A stretch of 64,000 nt of DNA from NCBI GenBank assembly GCA_944322145.1, contig CALUNW010000001.1, forward strand, positions 248,001 to 312,000, read 5' to 3'. The notes beneath the pieces are model-generated. The model was not told the origin of the DNA. It did no database searches and was given only the letters and a program-made list of their open reading frames with translations. Origin of the DNA: an uncultured Atopobiaceae bacterium (GTDB lineage Bacteria; Actinomycetota; Coriobacteriia; Coriobacteriales; Atopobiaceae). Below are positions 9,411 to 18,911 of the stretch, piece after piece. Each line of letters opens with the position of its first letter. The first letter of the stretch is position 1. The translations under genes were made by a program, and so were the position numbers.

Positions 9411-10565
9411 TTACTTATCCTCGGTCTCGAACTCCGCCGCGACCTCGCGCAGCAGCTCGCGGATCGGCAGGTGCTGCGGGCAGGCGCGCTCGCACGCCCC
9501 GCAGCCGATGCACTCCGACGCCAGCCCGTGCCCGTGCCCGGTGTGGACGGCCTTGTAGTAGAAGCCGGCGGAGTCCTCGCCGTAGGCGCGCTTGGCGTTG
9601 AGGCAGGAGAAGACGTCGGGGATGTTGATCTTCTTGGGGCAGCCGTCCACGCAGTAGCGGCAGGCGGTGCACTCGATCGCGTTCTGCCCGCGCAGGATCT
9701 GCGTGACGCGCGCCACGGCCTCGCGCTCGGCGTCCGAGAGCGGTACGAGCGGCGAGAAGGTCGACACGTTCTCGGCGATCATCTCGGGCGTGCCCATGCC
9801 GGAGAGCACCATCTCTACGCCCGGCAGCCCGGCGGCGAAGCGCAGCGCGTAGCTCGCCGGGGAGCCGTCGCCGACGGCGGCGAGGGCCTCGCGCGCCTCC
9901 TCGGGCAGGTTGACCAGGCGCCCGCCCTTGACAGGCTCCATCACGATGACGGGCTTGCCGTGGGCGGCGGCGACCTCGCAGCACTCGCGGCTCTGGATGA
10001 CGCCGTTCTCCCAGTCGAGATAGTTGACCTGCAGCTGGACGAACTCAACGTCGGGATGGTCGGTCAGGATGCGGTCGAGGAAGGCCGCGTTGCTGTGGAA
10101 CGAGAAGCCCACGTGGCGGACCAGCCCGGCGTCGCGCGCGGCGAAGGCCTCCTCGTAGGCGTGCTCGCGCTGGTACTTCTCGTAGTTGCCCATGCCCTGG
10201 GAGTGCATGAGATAGAAGTCGAAGTAGTCCACGCCACAGGCGCGCAGCTGGTCCTCGATCAGCGGGCGGATGTCCTCGCGGCGCTCGAAGCCGTTGGGGG
10301 AGAGCTTGTCCGCGAGCAGGAACTCGGAGCGGTCGTGGCGGGAGGTGAGGGCGGCGGCGAGCGCGGGCTCCGATCCGCCGGAGTGGTAGGGCCGCGCGGT
10401 GTCGAAGTAGTTGAGGCCGCCGTCGAGGAAGGCGTCGACCATCTGCGAGAACGTGGCGATATCGACGCTGCCGTCCTCGAGCTTGGGCAGGCGCATGCAG
10501 CCAAAGCCGAGCTTGCCGCGGGCGTCCTCGAAGGGCGCGACGTGCGTGGTCGTGGTGGTGCTCAT
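9411..10565 (-). CDS. Aldo/keto reductase with C-terminal 2x[4Fe-4S] ferredoxin domain
   Basis: 384 residues. The first ~280 form an aldo/keto reductase barrel (GFGCMRLP, YFDTARPYHSG with the Asp-Tyr pair, HVGFSFHS). The C-terminus has two ferredoxin clusters: CTACRYCVDGCP and CIGCGACERACP, with further Cys between. This fused architecture is common in strict anaerobes and is thought to use ferredoxin-type electrons for carbonyl reduction; the substrate is unknown. It overlaps no neighbour and probably has its own promoter. Confidence 0.9.
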   Translation of the reverse strand: MSTTTTTHVAPFEDARGKLGFGCMRLPKLEDGSVDIATFSQMVDAFLDGGLNYFDTARPYHSGGSEPALAAALTSRHDRSEFLLADKLSPNGFERREDIRPLIEDQLRACGVDYFDFYLMHSQGMGNYEKYQREHAYEEAFAARDAGLVRHVGFSFHSNAAFLDRILTDHPDVEFVQLQVNYLDWENGVIQSRECCEVAAAHGKPVIVMEPVKGGRLVNLPEEAREALAAVGDGSPASYALRFAAGLPGVEMVLSGMGTPEMIAENVSTFSPLVPLSDAEREAVARVTQILRGQNAIECTACRYCVDGCPKKINIPDVFSCLNAKRAYGEDSAGFYYKAVHTGHGHGLASECIGCGACERACPQHLPIRELLREVAAEFETEDK

Positions 10566-10636
10566 GGGGTCCCCTCTCCCTCGTGTGCTCTGGGGGACAT
10601 TCTACGCCGTCGCGCGTCCCGCGGGTTGGCACGCCC

Positions 10637-11662
10637 TCAGTACAGCCCGAGGATCGACTCGAGGGTCTCGTCGAGGTCGTCCTCGTCGACGGCCCACGCC
10701 CCGTCGACGCGCTCCAGCAGGAAGGTGTACGTGTACGTCTCCGGCTCGGCGGGGCTCGCGAGGGCCTGCTCGGCCGCGGCGGCAATGTGCTCGCGCTGCG
10801 CCTCGTTGGGCATCCTTGTATCCCGGCCCCAGAGGTCGTTGTCGAGCAGGTACTCGCCGAAGGCGTCGTTGAGCGTCCAGAAGAGCTCGTTGGCGCTGCG
10901 GGCGGTCACCTCCGCATACGCCGACGCGGTGCCGTCGTCGAAGGCGTAGGCGTAGCTCGCCTCGGCGCTGAGGCCCTCGAGGACGTGCGTGGCGAGCCCA
11001 TCCGCGTCAAGGCCAAGCTCCGCGGCGGTGTAGCCCTCGATGGTGAGCATCTTCTCGTCGAGGTAGGCGGCCACGCGGTCGTGGAGCTCCCCGGAGGCGG
11101 GGTCGGCGAGCAGCTCGGCAAGGCGCGCCTCGAGCGTCGCCACGGCGGACTCGTCGTCGGCGTCCTGCTCGGGGACGTAGTCGTCCCCGTCGTCGCTGTC
11201 ATCCTCGAAGAATATGACGCCCAGGTCCTCCATCGCGCTGCCGATGCCGTCCGCGGCGCTGCCAACAAGCCCGATGGCGCAGCTCACAAGCGACGAGCCA
11301 AAGCTGAGGAGAAGGACGATAAGAACGATGACGCGCGTCACGACCCTACGGTCGCGCGTCGTTCGCTCCTGCACCTCGCCGGAGGGCGCGGGGGAGCGCC
11401 GAGCCCGCGTCCTTCTCGGCCTGCGCGGCTCGTCGATCGACGGCGCGTCGTAGTCGTGTCCGCGCGTGTTGGGCGCCCGGTAGTCGTCCTCGGGCTTATG
11501 GGGCGTGCCGCCGGGCTCGCCGTGAGCGGCGTACTCGACCTGGCCCTCGGGCTCGTCTGCCCCTGCCAGCGCGTCGGGCTCGCCGCCCGGCAGCTCGGGC
11601 TCGCCGGCGTTGAAGGGGTCGACCTGGGACCCCTCGGTGCGCGAGAAGCGGAACGCGGCCAC
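10637..11662 (-). CDS. Membrane-anchored protein with long cytoplasmic linker, function unknown
   Basis: 341 residues from the GTG at 11662, chosen for GGAGGGG 6 bases upstream. Residues ~1-100 are hydrophilic and low in complexity (Pro/Glu/Asp, many Arg), followed by one strong membrane helix (VVTRVIVLIVLLLSFGSSLV). A short acidic tether (DDSDDGDDYVPEQDADD) leads to a ~190-residue outer domain rich in acidic and helical segments. This resembles the DUF-type lipoprotein-like domains common in Coriobacteriia surface proteins, but I cannot name the family. Divergent from the SPFH gene. Confidence 0.65.
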   Translation of the reverse strand: MAAFRFSRTEGSQVDPFNAGEPELPGGEPDALAGADEPEGQVEYAAHGEPGGTPHKPEDDYRAPNTRGHDYDAPSIDEPRRPRRTRARRSPAPSGEVQERTTRDRRVVTRVIVLIVLLLSFGSSLVSCAIGLVGSAADGIGSAMEDLGVIFFEDDSDDGDDYVPEQDADDESAVATLEARLAELLADPASGELHDRVAAYLDEKMLTIEGYTAAELGLDADGLATHVLEGLSAEASYAYAFDDGTASAYAEVTARSANELFWTLNDAFGEYLLDNDLWGRDTRMPNEAQREHIAAAAEQALASPAEPETYTYTFLLERVDGAWAVDEDDLDETLESILGLY

Positions 11663-11763
11663 GTCTGCCCCCTCCGTACGGCGAAAATGTTGCACCCAGT
11701 ATATTGAAAGCGACCTTGGTTGGGTATGCTGTGAGGACCTAACGGGCGTCCTAGGGAGTGCCA

Positions 11764-12735
11764 ATGGAGCTACTCGGTCTGGTTCTTATCGTCCTCGTGG
11801 TGTTTCTCATCGTCGGCCTGGTGACCGGCAACCTGTTCTACGTGGTCAAGCAGCAGCACGCCGTAATCATCGAGCGCCTGGGCAAGTTCCACAAGATCGT
11901 GGGCGCGGGCTTCCACGTGAAGATCCCGTTCGTGGACCGCAAGGCGGCCACCGTCAGCCTGCGCACGATGAAGAACGGCTTCAACATCGACGTCAAGACC
12001 GAGGACAACGTCACCATCGGGCTTGAGATCTCGGCCCAGTACCACGTGAGCTACGAGCGCGGCGAGCGCCCGCAGGACTCCGGCGTCTACAAGAGCTACT
12101 ACATGCTCCAGCAGCCCGTGGCGCAGATGCGCGACTTCATCACCGACGCCCTGCGCTCCTCGATCCCGGTGTACACGCTCGACGAGGTCTTCGCCAAGAA
12201 GGACGACATCGCCAAGGACGTCAACGCCACCGTGTCCGAGCAGATGGCGGCCTACGGCTTTACGCTCGTCTCGACGCTCATCACCAAGATCGCGCTGCCG
12301 GCCGAGGTCGAGGACTCGATGAACCAGATCAACGCGGCCCAGCGCACCAAGGCCGCCGCGCAGGATCTCGCCGAGGCCGACCGCATCCGTCGCGTGACCG
12401 AGGCCGTCGCCGAGGCCGAGGCCATGGAGAAGGCCGGCGAGGGCATCGCCAACCAGCGCAAGGCCATCGCCGCCGGCATCAAGGAGTCGCTCGAGACCAT
12501 CCAGGAGACTGGCGTGGGAAACGACGAGGCCAACCAGCTCTTCATGTTCACGCAGTGGACCGAGATGATGGCGGAGTTCGCCAAGACCGGCAAGAGCTCG
12601 ACGGTGGTGCTGCCGAGCGACTTCACGCAGACCGCGAGCATGTTCGAGCAGATGATCGCGGCCGGCTCGGCGGGGGAGGGCGCCAAGGTGCCGCCCGCGC
12701 CCGGCGCCGGGACGGGTGCCGACGCAAAGAGATAG
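11764..12735 (+). CDS. SPFH-domain (stomatin/prohibitin/HflK-C-like) membrane protein
   Basis: 323 residues. One N-terminal membrane helix (LLGLVLIVLVVFLIVGLVTG) is followed directly by the SPFH/band-7 domain (QHAVIIERLGKFHKIVGAGFH, then VKIPFVDRK). A long Ala/Glu-rich coiled coil follows (~190-250), with a Pro-rich tail. Such proteins form large rings that organise membrane microdomains or restrain proteases. Start at the ATG 11764, with GGGAG 5 bases upstream; an in-frame GTG at 11758 overlaps that site. No NfeD-type partner gene is adjacent. Confidence 0.9.
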   Translation: MELLGLVLIVLVVFLIVGLVTGNLFYVVKQQHAVIIERLGKFHKIVGAGFHVKIPFVDRKAATVSLRTMKNGFNIDVKTEDNVTIGLEISAQYHVSYERGERPQDSGVYKSYYMLQQPVAQMRDFITDALRSSIPVYTLDEVFAKKDDIAKDVNATVSEQMAAYGFTLVSTLITKIALPAEVEDSMNQINAAQRTKAAAQDLAEADRIRRVTEAVAEAEAMEKAGEGIANQRKAIAAGIKESLETIQETGVGNDEANQLFMFTQWTEMMAEFAKTGKSSTVVLPSDFTQTASMFEQMIAAGSAGEGAKVPPAPGAGTGADAKR

Positions 12736-12789
12736 GCGCCGGGCGGCAGAGGTTTCGGGCGGGTTCCGGATGCTTTCTCATCGAGAGGC

Positions 12790-12949
12790 GACCGGAGCCC
12801 GCCCGTTATTTTCGGCAGATGATTGCGGGCTGGCTGCGGTCACTTTGGACTGAAAAAACGACCGGAGCCGGCCCGTTATCCCAAACCTTCGAAAACGGGC
12901 TGGCTGCGGTCACTTTGGGATGGTGAAAACGTCCGCAGCCGGCCCGCTC
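12790..12949. repeat. Tandem hairpin array, family G
   Basis: Two full hairpins (12790-12841 and 12860-12911) have left arms like GACCGGAGCCGGCCCGTTAT and right arms like CGGGCTGGCTGCGGTC. A third left arm (12931-12949) ends at the stop codon of the HAD gene. The array fills the gap between the convergent SPFH and HAD genes, so it may also act as a terminator. Confidence 0.8.
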
Positions 12950-13615
12950 TTATCGGCCCAGGATCGCGGCGGGCAGCTCGCGCAGGCTTCCGAGCACGCC
13001 GGCGCAGCGATCCACGAGCTCGGGCGTGGGCGTTGCCCACTCGGGCACCAGGTAGGTGGCCATCCCCGCCGCGCAGGCGGCGAGCGCCCCGTTGACGGAG
13101 TCCTCGACGGCGGCGCAGGTCACGGGGTCGAGGCCCAGGCGGCGCGCCGCCTCGAGGTAGATGTCCGGCGCCGGCTTGGCGTGCTCGATCTGGTCGCCGA
13201 AGGTCATGGACGAGAAGAGCGGTGCCATGTCAAAGCGCTCCATGAGGGGCAGCGCGTGCTCGCGGATCGTCGAGGTGGCCAGCGCCACGGTGACGCCGGC
13301 GTCGACGAGCGAGCGCAGCGCCTCGAGTGCGCCCTCGCAGGGCTCCAGGCTCTGCTCGCGAATCTCGAAGAAGAGCTCGACCTGGTGCGCGAAGAGGCGG
13401 TCGGTGAGCGCGGGGTCGCCGAGGTGCTCGTTCATGATCGCGCGGGCGTCGGGCAGGCTGCACCCCACGTACGCGTTCCAGATGCGGTCGGGCACGTCGA
13501 GCCCGAGGTCGGCTGCGGCGCGGCGCCACGCAGTCTGGCTCACGCGCTCGGTGTCGACGAGCGTGCCGTCCATGTCGAAGATCACTGCCTGGGGGAGAGC
13601 GTGCGGTTCGGTCAT
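12950..13615 (-). CDS. HAD-superfamily phosphatase / beta-phosphoglucomutase-like
   Basis: 221 residues. HAD motifs: FDMDGTLVDT (~13-22), ATST (motif II), K in HAKPAPDIY (motif III) and AAVEDSVNGALAA (motif IV). The helical cap between motifs I and II is of the beta-phosphoglucomutase type. These enzymes remove or shift phosphate on small sugars; the substrate is not predictable. Stands alone; the family G repeat lies directly at its 3' end and family F at 13682, ahead of its start. Confidence 0.85.
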   Translation of the reverse strand: MTEPHALPQAVIFDMDGTLVDTERVSQTAWRRAAADLGLDVPDRIWNAYVGCSLPDARAIMNEHLGDPALTDRLFAHQVELFFEIREQSLEPCEGALEALRSLVDAGVTVALATSTIREHALPLMERFDMAPLFSSMTFGDQIEHAKPAPDIYLEAARRLGLDPVTCAAVEDSVNGALAACAAGMATYLVPEWATPTPELVDRCAGVLGSLRELPAAILGR

Positions 13616-13681
13616 GCGAGGTCCTTCTCGGTCGTCGGGGGTACCAAGGCGGCATTGTATCCGGCCTGCGGGCCGCCGCTC

Positions 13682-13753
13682 GCCGAGTAAGAGTTAATTA
13701 CCAAATCCCGACGAAATTCGGGGCCCTTTTGGCAAATTTCTCTTACTCGACGA
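13682..13753. repeat. Nested palindrome, family F (GCCGAGTAAGAG)
   Basis: Outer arms GCCGAGTAAGAG and CTCTTACTCGAC enclose weaker inner pairing (CCAAAT/TTTGGC and CCCGA/TCGGGG). It lies between the HAD gene promoter region and the end of the permease gene. A better-preserved copy is at 63575-63648. Confidence 0.8.
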
Positions 13754-13790
13754 GTGCTCAGTTGGCGAGAAGGACGCTCCGCCGCGCCCG

Positions 13791-16700
13791 CTACAGCGCC
13801 TCGGCGCGCAGGGCCTCCACGAGGTTGAGTGCGTGCGTCTTGCGCAGCGCGTAGACGACGCTCGCGGCGAGCACGGCCACCACCACGGCAAACGCGAGCG
13901 CGAGATGCCCCCAGGGCACCGCGAGCGCAAGCCCGCTCACCGAGAGCGACATCGCGCGCCAGAGCACGAGCTCCACCACAAGCGCGAGCACCGTTCCCAG
14001 CACGAGCCCGCGCAGCGCGTAGTCGGCGCACTCCGCGAGGATCATGCGCCGGAACGCCCGCTCGCCCATGCCGGCGGAGCGCAGCGCGGCGAACTCGCGC
14101 GTTCTCAGCATCATTCCCGAGGCGATGGTGTTGAAGACGTTGGCCACGGCGATCAGCGCGAGGATCGCGGCAAAGCAGACGAGAAAGACCTGGACGGTGA
14201 AGGACATGGCGCGGGCGTCGCGCTGCTGGGCGAGGAGGTTGGTGGTGCCGAGGCTCTCGACGCCGGGCGCGTCCGCGGCGTCGTCCATCTGGCGCAGGAC
14301 CTCGGCGTCATCGGCGCCGTCCGCGAGGCGCACGTGGTAGTAGGCCCACGGCGTGCGCGAGCCGTCGAGAAGGGCCTCGAGCGCGCCGGCGGACTCGCGC
14401 ACCGCGCGCGCCGGCATGACGAGGGCGGGACAGTCGCCCTTGAGCTGCGCCGCGCTCACGGATGAGTGCTCGCCGAGGTCGTCGGGCGAGACGGCCGTGA
14501 CGGGCACGGTCGCGGCGACGTGCGTCGCCTCATCCACCGGCACCTTGACCTGCCGGGAGGCGTCCTCGGCGTCCGTGGGCACGTAGTAGGCGGCCGGCTC
14601 GCCGTCGCCCCACGCGATGAGGGGGTCGCCGTAGCCCTCGCGCGCGTCCAGCGCCAGGAGCTCGACGGTGCCGCTCGTCCCTGCGCCCAGGAGCTCGCGC
14701 TCGCCGTAGCGGACGCCGTCGCTCGCGTTCACGGTGCTCGCGAGCAGGGCGGAGAGGCGCGCCGGGTCGGCGTTATCGGCGGGGACGACGCCGGCGTCGG
14801 CGAGCGCGTGCCAGCTGGCGTCGTCCACGAGGTAGACGCTCGCGGAGGCGGTGCCGTCCTCGGAGACGTTGACGCCGCCACTCGACCCTGGCACGACGCC
14901 CCCGGGCAGGGCGGGGACGAGCTCCTCGGAGAGACGTGCCGTGGCGGCGGCCTGGACCACGTATGCCGCGGCGGAGACGCCGTCGATCGAGGCGATGCGC
15001 CCGAGCGTGCCGTCCGAGGCGTCGAGGACCGCCGAGCGCGCGTCCTTCTCGCCCTCCGCGACCGTGGAGCTGTCATCGGCGGTGTAGAGCTCGAGGTCGT
15101 AGGAAAAGGCGCCCCCGCCGTAGGCCACGCCCACCGCGCCGGAGAGCATGTCGTTCACCACGCCCGCGGTCACGAGCAGCGTCACGGAGACCGCGAGGGA
15201 GAGCACCGCCACGCGCGCCTTGCCCGCCGAGACCGCGAGCGTGCGGCGGGCGAGAAACGCCGGCATGCCGCCGAGGCGCGCCGCGAGCCCGCGCGGCCGT
15301 CGGCGGTCGGCGGAGAGATCGTCCAGAGGGCTGCGTCGACGCCGGAAGACGCGGCGCAGGCGGCGGCTCGGGCGGACGTCGGCGGCGGATCGGATGGCGT
15401 CCACGGCCGAGACGCGGCCCGCGCGCACGGCGGGGACCATCGCGCTCACCAGCAGCGCGAGCACGGCGAGAAGGACAGTGAGCCCCACGCACCACGGTCG
15501 CACGGAGAGCGTCACCTCGGAGGCGGTGCCGACCATGCGCGCCCAGCCCGTGCCGGTGACGGCGAAGGCGACGGCCGCTCCCGCGAGACCGAGCGCCATG
15601 CCCAGCGGGATGCCGACCGCCCCCAGGACCGCCGCCTCCACGAGCACGGTGTGCCTGAGCTGGCGCCGCGACGCGCCGAGCGACGAGAGCAGGCCGAACT
15701 GCCGCGTGCGCTCGGAGACCGAGATGGTGAAGGCGTTGGTGATCAGGCTCACCGCGGCCGCCACCACGACGGCGGCGAGCGTGGCCGCGAACATGCCCAG
15801 CGTGTCGAAGATGAGGCGGTCCGGGGTGAGGCCCTCGTAGGTCATCAGGCCCACGTTGAGCGCGGCCCCGCCGCCCGGGCGCAGCTCCTGGACGAGCTCC
15901 GTGAGCTCCTCGTAGCTTGCGCAGGAGGTCGAGAAGTACGCGGTCTCGCGGGGCATGGCCGCGCCTCCGGCGGCGTCCGCGCTCACGTAGGCGGTGTAGC
16001 CCGGGGTCTCCCAGTCGGGGTCGACGAAGCCGACCACGGTGTAGGTCTGCGGCGCCGAGACGCCCTCGAGCGTCTCGGCGATCGGGCCCTGCTCGACGTT
16101 GGGCATGCCGTACGGGTCGGTGCCCACGATGACGCTCTGGTACATGACGCCGCTCTCGGCGCCGACCTCCTGGGACGTCCCGTCCTCGTAGTGGGCGACG
16201 CGCCGGCCGAGCGAGAGCGTGACCTCGGAGCCCACGGCGAGCGGGCCCTCTGCGGTCACCCCCGCGTCGACGCCGGGCAGCTCGGAGGCCCCGGGCGCGA
16301 GCTCGGCGCCGCGCAGGTTGGAGGTGAGCACGACCTCGCCGTCCCTCTCGGGCAGGCGGCCGGATTCGAGAGTGGGGCTCGGGATCACCTCGTAGGCGAG
16401 GTCGCCTCGGGAGCGTGCGGTGCCGTCCTGCTCCTGCGGCAGCGTCAGCACTGAGAGGTAGGTGCCGCAGTGCTCGGCGTCATCTGCCGAGAAGGGCGCG
16501 GCACCGAGGTCTCGCCGGATGGCGAGGCGGTCGAGCCGCGCGCCCGCGAACTCGCGCAGGCGCGCCAGCTCGGCGTCGTCGGTCTCTCGAAGCTCCACCT
16601 GCCAGACGCCGCCCGTCTCGCGGCTCTGGTTGGCGAGCCCCTCCTGCAGGCTCGTGACGCTGGCGAGCACGGCCATGAGCAGCCCCGTGGCCAGCGCGAT

Positions 16701-16868
16701 GCCCACCACGGTGACGGCGGTGCGCACGCGGTTTGCCGCCAGCGACCGCAGCGTGTACCTCACGAACACCGAGTGATTCAATTGGGGACAGACCCCTTTT
16801 GAATCATTGGGACGATGATTCAAAAGGGGTCTGTCCCCAATTGAATCACGCAGGTGCTTGGCGGCCAT
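13791..16868 (-). CDS. Large FtsX/MacB-type ABC transporter permease
   Basis: About 1025 residues. Two FtsX-type membrane modules are visible: one helix at the N-terminus, a ~300-residue outer domain, three helices around the segment with LLSSLGASRRQLRHTVLVEA, another helix and outer domain, and a final module with ALRSAGMGERAFRRMILAE. Such permeases pair with an ATPase to act on envelope peptides or lipids rather than as classical importers. I start at ATG 16868 (GAGGG ~10 bases upstream, 3 bases after the ATPase stop). Codons 8-33 are then made of the family D palindrome; a start after the palindrome would lack a ribosome site. Operon with the ATPase; two-component genes upstream. Confidence 0.85.
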   Translation of the reverse strand: MAAKHLRDSIGDRPLLNHRPNDSKGVCPQLNHSVFVRYTLRSLAANRVRTAVTVVGIALATGLLMAVLASVTSLQEGLANQSRETGGVWQVELRETDDAELARLREFAGARLDRLAIRRDLGAAPFSADDAEHCGTYLSVLTLPQEQDGTARSRGDLAYEVIPSPTLESGRLPERDGEVVLTSNLRGAELAPGASELPGVDAGVTAEGPLAVGSEVTLSLGRRVAHYEDGTSQEVGAESGVMYQSVIVGTDPYGMPNVEQGPIAETLEGVSAPQTYTVVGFVDPDWETPGYTAYVSADAAGGAAMPRETAYFSTSCASYEELTELVQELRPGGGAALNVGLMTYEGLTPDRLIFDTLGMFAATLAAVVVAAAVSLITNAFTISVSERTRQFGLLSSLGASRRQLRHTVLVEAAVLGAVGIPLGMALGLAGAAVAFAVTGTGWARMVGTASEVTLSVRPWCVGLTVLLAVLALLVSAMVPAVRAGRVSAVDAIRSAADVRPSRRLRRVFRRRRSPLDDLSADRRRPRGLAARLGGMPAFLARRTLAVSAGKARVAVLSLAVSVTLLVTAGVVNDMLSGAVGVAYGGGAFSYDLELYTADDSSTVAEGEKDARSAVLDASDGTLGRIASIDGVSAAAYVVQAAATARLSEELVPALPGGVVPGSSGGVNVSEDGTASASVYLVDDASWHALADAGVVPADNADPARLSALLASTVNASDGVRYGERELLGAGTSGTVELLALDAREGYGDPLIAWGDGEPAAYYVPTDAEDASRQVKVPVDEATHVAATVPVTAVSPDDLGEHSSVSAAQLKGDCPALVMPARAVRESAGALEALLDGSRTPWAYYHVRLADGADDAEVLRQMDDAADAPGVESLGTTNLLAQQRDARAMSFTVQVFLVCFAAILALIAVANVFNTIASGMMLRTREFAALRSAGMGERAFRRMILAECADYALRGLVLGTVLALVVELVLWRAMSLSVSGLALAVPWGHLALAFAVVVAVLAASVVYALRKTHALNLVEALRAEAL
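16773..16849. repeat. Perfect 35-bp inverted repeat, family D, inside the permease 5' coding end
   Basis: Arms 16773-16807 and 16815-16849 are exact complements with a 7-base loop. Each arm holds GGGGACAGACCCC flanked by AATTG/TTTTGAATC. Read on the minus strand it is free of stop codons in the permease frame and would encode ~25 residues that look unlike the rest of the protein. The 31-bp copy in rsmB at 33940 is the same family. Confidence 0.9.
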
Positions 16869-16870
16869 GG

Positions 16871-17551
<681 letters not shown>

Positions 17552-17663
17552 GCTGCCTCCTCGTCCTTGTCTCAATTCTATGATGGGGGAGGACGACTGC
17601 GCAGCCGTGACGCGCGCGTGACTGATTCGTCACGCTGGACGCGTCGCCGCCGCGAGTCAAGCC

Positions 17664-17807
17664 GTGAGGGTATGTACAGTGGGCCCTGAGGGTATGTACG
17701 CCCAGCCATCGAGTGCGGGCAGAAAACCTGCAGGTCAGAGCTCTGCCGAGAAGAACGCGCCGCTGGAGCGGTGTACATACCCTCAAGAGGTGGTGTACAT
17801 ACCCTAT
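17664..17807. repeat. Four-copy inverted cassette, family A (GAGGGTATGTAC)
   Basis: Two direct copies of TGAGGGTATGTAC (17664-17677 and 17687-17699), a 73-base spacer, then two inverted copies GTACATACCCT (17773-17785 and 17795-17807). The spacer carries one GAGAAGAAC 9-mer. It fills most of the 301-base gap between the ATPase and histidine-kinase genes. The second member is at 42523-42665. Confidence 0.85.
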
Positions 17808-17852
17808 CGAGCCTGGGCCGGCGCCCGGAGCCGGGCGTCCCCGGGGCCCGTC

Positions 17853-18902
17853 CTACACCACGGCCTTGAAGAACACGATGTCGAAGCGCGCGCCGCCGCC
17901 CGTGGCGTTGCCCGCGCTGATGGAGCCGCCCTGCGCCGTTACGAGACTGCGAGCGAGCGCAAGCCCGATGCCCACGCCCGCGGGGTCGACCTCGGAGCCC
18001 GCGCCCGCGGCCCGCGCGTCCTTCTCGCCCCCGCGATAGAAGCGCTCGAAGACGTGCGGCAGGTCCTCCGCGGCGATGCCAGGACCGGTGTCCTCCACAC
18101 AGAGGCGAAACGCGAGCGCGTCCTCCGCGCAGCTCACGCGCACCTCGCCGCCTGCCGGCGTGTGCTCGAGGCAGTTCTTGAGCACGTTCTCCAGCGCCTC
18201 CGCCGTCCAGGAGAGGTCGCCCTCGAAGCCCGCGCCCGGCGATGCGTCAACAATCAGGCGCACGTCGGCGAGGTCGAAGGCCACGGCCAACGGCTCGGCC
18301 GCCCGCGCCACGAGCTGGGAGCCGTCCACGCGCGCCCGCGCGAAGCTCACCACGCCCGCGTCGATGCGCGCGAGCTTGAGCAGGGAGGAGACGAGCCACT
18401 CCACGCGGTCCTCGAGGCGCTCCATCGTGCGCAGCCGTTCGACCTGCTCCACGTGTGCGCCGTTGGCCACGAGCTCGCGCCGTGCGAGCGACGTCATGAG
18501 GGCAAGCGAGGTCAGCGGGGTCTTGAGCTGGTGCGATATGTCGGCCAACGCGTCGGCGAGGGCGTTTCTCTCGTGCGCGAGGTCCTCGTTGGCAAGTGCC
18601 AGCCGGTTGCACATCTTATCGAGCTCGGAGGCCAGGATCGCGAGCTCGCCCTCGCGCATGCGCTCGAAGCTCACGTCGCGCACGCCGTGCAGGATGTCGT
18701 CAAGCTGGGCGGCCATGCGCGCGAGGGACCGGTAGCGCGCCCGCGTGGCCGTGAGCCACACCAGGAGCAGGACAGCGGCCGTGCTCGCGACGCACGCTGC
18801 GGCGCCGGGCCCCGCGAGCCTCCACGCGCAGAGCGCGCCCGCCGTGCCCACGACAGCGGATGCGGCGACCGTCCGCCTGACCTCCTGGTTGCGCAAGAGC
18901 AC
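17853..18902 (-). CDS. Sensor histidine kinase
   Basis: 349 residues. Two membrane helices near the N-terminus (about 12-30 and 34-51) are separated by only a few residues, so there is no real outer sensor domain. The phosphorylation box is DISHQLKTPL with His124; the N box is NCLEHTP, and the G boxes are DTGPGIAAEDLPHVFERFYRG and GVGIGLALARSL. Intramembrane-sensing kinases with this layout typically take their signal from an ABC transporter, and one lies just downstream. GTG start at 18902 with AGGGGG upstream; the response regulator ends 9 bases before. Confidence 0.9.
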   Translation of the reverse strand: MLLRNQEVRRTVAASAVVGTAGALCAWRLAGPGAAACVASTAAVLLLVWLTATRARYRSLARMAAQLDDILHGVRDVSFERMREGELAILASELDKMCNRLALANEDLAHERNALADALADISHQLKTPLTSLALMTSLARRELVANGAHVEQVERLRTMERLEDRVEWLVSSLLKLARIDAGVVSFARARVDGSQLVARAAEPLAVAFDLADVRLIVDASPGAGFEGDLSWTAEALENVLKNCLEHTPAGGEVRVSCAEDALAFRLCVEDTGPGIAAEDLPHVFERFYRGGEKDARAAGAGSEVDPAGVGIGLALARSLVTAQGGSISAGNATGGGARFDIVFFKAVV

Positions 18903-18911
18903 GGTTGCCCC

